Shown piece by piece: positions 59,735-64,000 of a stretch of DNA of 64,000 nucleotides. The translations under genes were made by a program, and so were the position numbers. Origin of the DNA: an uncultured Clostridia bacterium (GTDB lineage Bacteria; Bacillota; Clostridia; Oscillospirales; Acutalibacteraceae); assembly GCA_946406145.1 (NCBI GenBank), contig CAMJJL010000004.1, forward strand, positions 1-64,000, given 5' to 3'. Below the pieces are notes generated by a model. That model saw only the letters and a list, made by a program, of their open reading frames with translations, searched no databases and had not been told where the DNA came from. Positions within the stretch are counted from its first letter, which is position 1, and each line of letters starts with the position of its first letter.

Positions 59735-60670
59735 ATGAAGCATTTTTATCCGACCTATTACCGTGAATTCCGCTGTATTGCCGCTGACTGTCCCGACAGC
59801 TGTTGTCAGGGCTGGGATGTGGTGATCGACAGCGAGACCGAACACTTTTACAACAGCGTGCAGGGGGAATTCGGCGAGAAGCTCAGAGAAGCGATCTATA
59901 CCGATCCCGACGGCGACCGCGTTTTTCTCTTGGCGGATGAGAAGAAATGCCCCTTCTGGGGTGCGGATCGTCTGTGTGATATTTACCGTGAGCTGGGTAA
60001 GGAGCACCTGTGCGATACCTGCGCGCAGTTTCCGCGGATCACGATGGATTACACGACGTTCACGGAACACACGCTCGCCCTCGCCTGTCCCGAGGCGGCT
60101 CGGCTGATCCTGAGCGCCGATGACGCATATGTGGGTTTTGTCGATACCGACTGCGAAAGCTGCGAAGAATACGACGCGGATGTGATGCGCTTTTTGCTGA
60201 CGGTAAGAGCTCGGGCGGCAATGCTCCTCACACAACCCATTCCACTTGCGGAGCGGTTCGAGAAGCTCAGATCATTCGCAGCAGAAGCGCAAAGGGAGCT
60301 GACGGGAGAGGTCGTCGAATACGAGCCTTTATCGCCCGATGTGTTTGAGAAATTGGAATTCATCGACGAAAGCAACCGTGAATGGATCGTACTGGCGGCA
60401 AAGGCTGAACCCGACCTATCACACAAGGAAGCGGAATTGACGCGGCTCGGGCTGTACTGGCTGTACCGCTACCTGCTCGACGCGATCGAACCCTATGACC
60501 TCATTTCACCGATACGGTTCCTCATCGATTCCGTCGGGATCGTTGGCAGCATGGCGCAAAAAAGCGGCGATGTGATCACCGCCGCGCAGACCTATTCCAA
60601 AGAGATCGAACAGAGCTATGAGAATATGGAGAAAATGCGGGAATCGCAAACATCCCCAAATATGAGTTAA
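59735..60670 (+). CDS. FliB-like (flagellin lysine-N-methylase family) cysteine-rich protein
   Basis: 311 residues from the ATG at 59735 (AGGAG site). Cysteine-rich N-terminal motif CIAADCPDSCCQGWDVVID and CPFWGADRLCDIYRELG followed by HLCDTCAQFPR match the FliB/YkgJ CxxCxxCC-type cluster binding family. FliB methylates flagellin, but no flagellar gene is in the window, so the target is probably something else. The C-terminal half is helical. Likely monocistronic. Confidence 0.8.
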   Translation: MKHFYPTYYREFRCIAADCPDSCCQGWDVVIDSETEHFYNSVQGEFGEKLREAIYTDPDGDRVFLLADEKKCPFWGADRLCDIYRELGKEHLCDTCAQFPRITMDYTTFTEHTLALACPEAARLILSADDAYVGFVDTDCESCEEYDADVMRFLLTVRARAAMLLTQPIPLAERFEKLRSFAAEAQRELTGEVVEYEPLSPDVFEKLEFIDESNREWIVLAAKAEPDLSHKEAELTRLGLYWLYRYLLDAIEPYDLISPIRFLIDSVGIVGSMAQKSGDVITAAQTYSKEIEQSYENMEKMRESQTSPNMS

Positions 60671-60719
60671 CGTAATAATGAGGCGGGTCGTCGAGGCACC
60701 GACCCCTACATGATCGATA
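60671..60719. repeat. fragment of the 85-bp repeat family
   Basis: GAGGCGGGTCGTCGAGGC ACCGACCCCTAC, a short palindrome like those at 46940-47150, between convergent genes. Confidence 0.4.
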
Positions 60720-61436
60720 TTATCTCACTATCTCACACTCTACCGCTACGGTATCGCCGAGGGCGACATCGAAGAGCTCCTTGCCGTCCTGCACTGCCTT
60801 GCGGATCGAGAGGGTATCTCCCTCATGGGTCTGACCGGCATAGCGCACCTCGATCGCCTTGACGGGGCGCTCGCGCAGTTCTTTGACAGTGTAGGTGTTC
60901 ATGATAAAGCGGATATACGACACGTTGTTGGTGTGCTGGACAAAGTCGATATCGCCCGACCGCACCAAAACGGTATCGATCTCCGTGAGCCCCTCGTGCT
61001 TTAAACGGCTGAACGAGATCTCTCGCTCGGGCGCTTCCACATGGGTTTCCGAGGTGATACCGACGTCGCGGATGCGGCGGATCTTCTGGGCGCTCAGATC
61101 GAGCGCGCACATTTCGATGCGCGAATAGACGCAGGTATTGCCCTGCTCATCCTTCAAGATCGTGTCGACCGTCATCTTCGCGCCCTTGGCGGATGAGATA
61201 AAGCTCTCGGCGGTGTAGCGCTCCTTCCAGAAAAATTCACGGTCGATCTCGACACGGTTGCGTGTAAAGATCCATACGCAGCCGTATTTTTTGCGCAGCG
61301 ACACGCCGTCGATGCCCAGATCGCCCATCATCTCGGTGAGGTAATCCTGCACCAGATCAAAGGTGCCCTTTACCCCTAACTTAACATTGGAATCACAAAT
61401 ACTGGCGGCGATGACCGCCTCTTTTTTCAGTTTCAT
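60720..61436 (-). CDS. acyl-ACP thioesterase (FatA/FatB-like)
   Basis: 238 residues from the ATG at 61436 (GAGGG site). Double hot-dog fold. LRKKYGCVWIFTRNRVEIDR, the YTAESFISSAKGAKM strand and the second-domain active site region SGDIDFVQHTNNVSYIRFIM (Asn-His-type residues) are seen, all as in bacterial acyl-ACP thioesterases. It releases free fatty acids from ACP. It is divergent to the alpha-oxoamine synthase gene and may share regulation or function with it. Confidence 0.85.
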   Translation of the reverse strand: MKLKKEAVIAASICDSNVKLGVKGTFDLVQDYLTEMMGDLGIDGVSLRKKYGCVWIFTRNRVEIDREFFWKERYTAESFISSAKGAKMTVDTILKDEQGNTCVYSRIEMCALDLSAQKIRRIRDVGITSETHVEAPEREISFSRLKHEGLTEIDTVLVRSGDIDFVQHTNNVSYIRFIMNTYTVKELRERPVKAIEVRYAGQTHEGDTLSIRKAVQDGKELFDVALGDTVAVECEIVR

Positions 61437-61548
61437 CATATCCCTCTTTTCGAAAAAAGCATATCACAAAACAGGATCTTTTTCAACAATAATCTTGCGT
61501 TTTTTCTGCTATCATCATCGTGGGCTTTTACGTGTTTATGCAGATTTC

Positions 61549-61577
61549 TTGACATATCCCTTATATTCATGTAGAAT
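61549..61577 (+). promoter_or_regulatory. promoter of the alpha-oxoamine synthase operon
   Basis: TTGACA at 61549-61554, 17-bp spacer, TAGAAT at 61572-61577. About 47 bp before the ATG. Confidence 0.8.
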
Positions 61578-61624
61578 AACTTAGGCAAAAATCCAAGGGT
61601 ATCACTCATTTGGGAGGAAGAACG

Positions 61625-62800
61625 ATGGATATTTTAGAAAAATGTGAACGCTTCACGCTTGCTGACCAACTGCGCGATCAGGGGATCTATCCCTATTTTC
61701 ACGCGCTGGAAACACGGCAGGATGTGGAGGTCATCATGGAGGGCAAACGCCGCATCATGCTCGGCTCCAATAACTATCTGGGTCTGACCACCGAGCCGAC
61801 CGTGGTGGAGGCAGGCATCAAGGCGCTGGAGAAATACGGCTCCGGATGCTCGGGCTCGCGTTTCCTCAACGGCACGCTGAACATGCACCTCGAACTCGAA
61901 TCCGAGCTTGCCGCCTTTGTCAACAAGGAAGAGTCGGTCACCTTCTCGACCGGCTTCCAGAGCAATCTGGGCATCATCAGCGCGATCGTCGGCAGGAATG
62001 ATTATGTCGTTTGTGACCGCGAGAATCACGCGTCCATCTATGACGGCTGTCAGCTCAGCTTCGGCAGGATGGTGCGCTATAAGCATAACGATATGGAGGA
62101 TCTGGAACGCATCCTCAAGAAGATCCCTGAATCCGCGGGTATCCTGATTGTCACCGACGGCGTGTTCTCGATGGGCGGCGATATCGCCAAGCTCCCTGAG
62201 ATCTGCAAGCTCGCCGAGCAATACGGCGCGCGCGTCATGGTCGACGACGCGCACGGCTTAGGCGTGATCGGCGAAGGCGGCAGAGGTACCGCGAACTACT
62301 TTGGGCTGGAGGACAAGGTGGACATCATCATGGGCACCTTCTCAAAGTCGCTGGCATCTCTGGGCGGCTACATGGCGGCGTCACACACCGTGTGCGATTA
62401 TGTGCGCCACAACTCGAGGCCGTTCATCTTCTCGGCGTCGATCCCTCCGGCATGCTGTGCGGTAGCGCTGACGGCACTCAGACACCTCAAGGCGCATCCC
62501 GAGCTGCCCGAAAAGCTCAACGCCCTGTCCGCTCACGCGCGCAAGGGTCTGCGTGAAGCAGGGCTGAAGATCCGCGAGAGCGAAACGCCGATCGTGCCTA
62601 TCTACACCTATACGATGGAAAACACCCTGATCAAGGCGAAAGAGGTCTATGAGGCAGGCGTATATGTCAACCCCGTCCTGCCCCCTGCGACTGCTCCGAA
62701 CGAATGTCTGCTGCGCACCAGCTACATGGCGACATTGACAGAGGAGCTGATCGATGAGGCGGTTGGCATCATCGCAAAGGTATTGTTGAACAATGAGTAA
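61625..62800 (+). CDS. alpha-oxoamine synthase (KBL/BioF/serine palmitoyltransferase-like)
   Basis: 391 residues from the ATG at 61625 (GGAGGAAGAACG). PLP-dependent Claisen condensation of an amino acid with an acyl thioester. Motifs: LGSNNYLGLTTEP, GSGCSGSRFLNGTLNMHLEL, the DDAHGLGVIGEGGRGT cofactor aspartate, and the Schiff-base lysine in GTFSKSLASLGGYMA. Long-chain acyl, pimeloyl or acetyl substrates are all possible. The SDR gene overlaps its 3' end by 8 nt, and there is an acyl-ACP thioesterase next door but no other biotin or threonine genes, so a sphingoid-base-like product is a reasonable hypothesis. Confidence 0.85.
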   Translation: MDILEKCERFTLADQLRDQGIYPYFHALETRQDVEVIMEGKRRIMLGSNNYLGLTTEPTVVEAGIKALEKYGSGCSGSRFLNGTLNMHLELESELAAFVNKEESVTFSTGFQSNLGIISAIVGRNDYVVCDRENHASIYDGCQLSFGRMVRYKHNDMEDLERILKKIPESAGILIVTDGVFSMGGDIAKLPEICKLAEQYGARVMVDDAHGLGVIGEGGRGTANYFGLEDKVDIIMGTFSKSLASLGGYMAASHTVCDYVRHNSRPFIFSASIPPACCAVALTALRHLKAHPELPEKLNALSAHARKGLREAGLKIRESETPIVPIYTYTMENTLIKAKEVYEAGVYVNPVLPPATAPNECLLRTSYMATLTEELIDEAVGIIAKVLLNNE

Positions 62801-63593
62801 CAAAAAACGAGTTGCCGTCGTCACGGGCGGCAGCAGCGGCATCGGCAGAGAAACGGCGCTGAGCCTGACAAAGCAGGGCTGCACCGTCTATGAGCTGTCA
62901 CGCCGTGAAAACCCGCCCTACGGCGTACGGCACCTCTCTGCCGACGTCACCGATGAAGAGCAGGTGAAAAAAGCGATCGGGGAGATCATCACAAACGAGG
63001 GGCAGATCGATATATTAGTCAGCAACGCAGGCTACGGGATATCGGGCGCTGCCGAGATGACGCGATCTGCCGATTCACACGCGCAGCTGGAGCTGAACCT
63101 GTTCGGTACCGACAACGTCGTCCGTGCCGTGCTGCCCCATATGCGTAAGAGAGGGTGCGGACGGATCGTCTGCGTCAGCTCGATTGCCGGTATCCTGCCG
63201 ATCCCGTTCCAGCTGTGGTACAGCGTGAGCAAGGCGGCGATCGCGGCGTATGTGCTGGCACTGCAAAACGAGATCCGCCCCTATGGGATCACCGTGTGCG
63301 CGGTACTGCCGGGCGATATCGCCACAGGCTTTACCGACGCAAGGCAAAAGGACGATTGCGATAACAGCAACTACGGCGAACGCGTGCGTCGATCCGTCGC
63401 CGTGATGGAAAAGGATGAACGCGGCGGTATGAGCCCCAAAAAGGCCGGCGACTACATTGCAAGGCTGGCAATCAAAAAGAATTCGCGTCCGCTCAAGGCG
63501 ATCGGCTTCTCCTACAAGGCGATCACGGTGCTGGCAAAACTCCTGCCGCGCCGACTGTCGAATTATATCGTAGGCAAGCTCTACGCAAAGTAA
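62793..63593 (+). CDS. short-chain dehydrogenase/reductase
   Basis: 266-residue classical SDR. TGGSSGIGRETALSLTKQG (NAD(P) motif), LVSNAGYGISG (NNAG-type), catalytic Ser in RIVCVSSIAGILP and YSVSKAAIAAY (Tyr-xxx-Lys). The last 30 residues are basic and end with a hydrophobic stretch (AITVLAKLLPRRLSNYIVGK). The pairing with an alpha-oxoamine synthase, overlapping by 8 nt, suits a 3-keto reductase that acts on the product of that enzyme. ATG at 62793 lies inside the previous gene. Confidence 0.85.
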   Translation: MSNKKRVAVVTGGSSGIGRETALSLTKQGCTVYELSRRENPPYGVRHLSADVTDEEQVKKAIGEIITNEGQIDILVSNAGYGISGAAEMTRSADSHAQLELNLFGTDNVVRAVLPHMRKRGCGRIVCVSSIAGILPIPFQLWYSVSKAAIAAYVLALQNEIRPYGITVCAVLPGDIATGFTDARQKDDCDNSNYGERVRRSVAVMEKDERGGMSPKKAGDYIARLAIKKNSRPLKAIGFSYKAITVLAKLLPRRLSNYIVGKLYAK

Positions 63594-63666
63594 AAGGAGC
63601 TTTTTCAAAACAACCGTCACCTTCCTCTCGGGAGGGGAAGGCTGATATAACTGCATCTGACATAAA

Positions 63667-63698
63667 AAAGGGCTTCCGTGCGGAAGCCCTGATTTTTT
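63667..63698. terminator. bidirectional terminator
   Basis: AAAAAAGGGCTTCCG / CGGAAGCCCTGATTTTTT hairpin; it serves the SDR operon on the plus strand and the partial gene on the minus strand. The TGA/C-rich palindrome ACCTTCCTCTCGGGAGGGG near 63620 belongs to a dispersed repeat. Confidence 0.8.
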
Positions 63699-64000
63699 AC
63701 TGTGTTCTGCTCGAGGCGCTCTCTTTGACCTCAATCCTGTTATCCTTGGGGGTATAATAGACACGGACAGACTTGCGCTTGGTCGCGCCGGCGTTGTTGT
63801 AGGCGGATTCTGCGAGTGGATGATCCTTGTCGATCTTGTCGGCGTACTCATACACCGCGATATCGTAGTTGCCCGCGGGCAGGAAGAAGGACGCGTAGGC
63901 TTCATTCTCCTTATCCGTGGTATAGCTGCAGGCGGCGGAGTATTCCTTTTTGCTCGATTTGTCGGTCATCACAATGGTGAACTGCGGACGATGGTCATCG
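63697..64000 (-). CDS. C-terminal part of a protein cut by the right edge
   Basis: At least 100 codons, open to the right edge of the window (frame continues upstream: HRPQFTIVMTDKSSKKEY). The fragment is beta-rich: SYTTDKENEAYASFFLPAGN, YDIAVYEYADKIDKDHP and KSVRVYYTPKDNRIEVKES. The pattern of an Ig-like or transthyretin-like surface domain is suggestive. Complete gene needed to assign it. Confidence 0.6.
   Translation of the reverse strand, partial: DDHRPQFTIVMTDKSSKKEYSAACSYTTDKENEAYASFFLPAGNYDIAVYEYADKIDKDHPLAESAYNNAGATKRKSVRVYYTPKDNRIEVKESASSRTQ

Overview
The window looks like chromosomal DNA of a low-to-medium GC Gram-positive gut bacterium of the Clostridia, most like Ruminococcus and relatives (Oscillospiraceae). 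Signs for this are strong AGGAGG ribosome binding sites with frequent TTG/GTG starts, two secreted proteins with dockerin-type repeats carrying the DVTxIQR pattern, a BspA-like LRR protein, a GGGtGRT/NifU-like gene pair, and a glycine riboswitch in front of an AGCS symporter. No rRNA, tRNA, transposase gene, CRISPR array or prophage was seen. Species assignment is inference.

2.6-26.8 kb is one long plus-strand polysaccharide (capsule-like) locus of 23 genes behind a good promoter (TTGCAA-17-TATGAT). It holds a UDP-glucose dehydrogenase, a hexapeptide acyltransferase, a sugar aminotransferase, a priming sugar-phosphate transferase, two glycosyltransferases (one GT9, heptosyltransferase-like), a polymerase, a pyruvyl transferase, a Wzx flippase, a TupA-like ATP-grasp protein, a MurB paralogue, and a D-glycero-D-manno-heptose set (HldE fusion, GmhA, GmhB). 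Between the priming enzyme and the GT9 gene lies a block of acid-metabolism genes: MmgE/PrpD, Ldh2, ATP-grasp ligase, U32-like TIM barrel, HMGL-like aldolase, D-2-hydroxyacid dehydrogenase, membrane acyltransferase, and two-subunit fumarase-type dehydratase. I read this block as a dedicated route to an unusual carboxylic-acid decoration of the glycan. This is the best candidate here for an undescribed system.

26.8-35.1 kb holds a convergent gene for a three-domain enzyme (hexapeptide acyltransferase, carrier protein, AMP-forming adenylation domain) with a small HTH regulator. Next to them is a decayed second copy of terminator, enzyme and regulator, broken by deletions and by a 156-bp MITE whose empty site is still visible in the intact copy. 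A second polysaccharide operon follows (rmlA, rmlB, NTP_transf_5 protein, UDP-glucuronate 4-epimerase). There is no rmlC or rmlD, so dTDP-4-keto-6-deoxyglucose may feed the aminotransferase of the first locus.

35.1-46.9 kb is mixed, mostly minus strand: nitroreductase, PAP2 phosphatase, a convergent pair of methyltransferase-STAS fusion proteins, a GH25 lysozyme, a condensation-like acyltransferase, a 39-residue peptide gene, two lipoproteins, a VanX-like dipeptidase, and an AbrB regulator coupled to a UGT-like glycosyltransferase.

46.9-64 kb carries housekeeping and surface genes: BrkB-type membrane protein, C_GCAxxG_C_C protein, the GGGtGRT/NifU-like pair, a dockerin protein beside an ECF sigma/anti-sigma pair, a second nitroreductase, a YbeY-like protein that lacks two of three catalytic histidines, DegV, the glycine riboswitch with AGCS symporter (a palindromic repeat sits in the leader), a FliB-like cysteine protein, an acyl-ACP thioesterase divergent from an alpha-oxoamine synthase/SDR pair (possible sphingoid-type lipid genes), and a partial gene at the right edge. 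Several families of short palindromic repeats fill the gaps.
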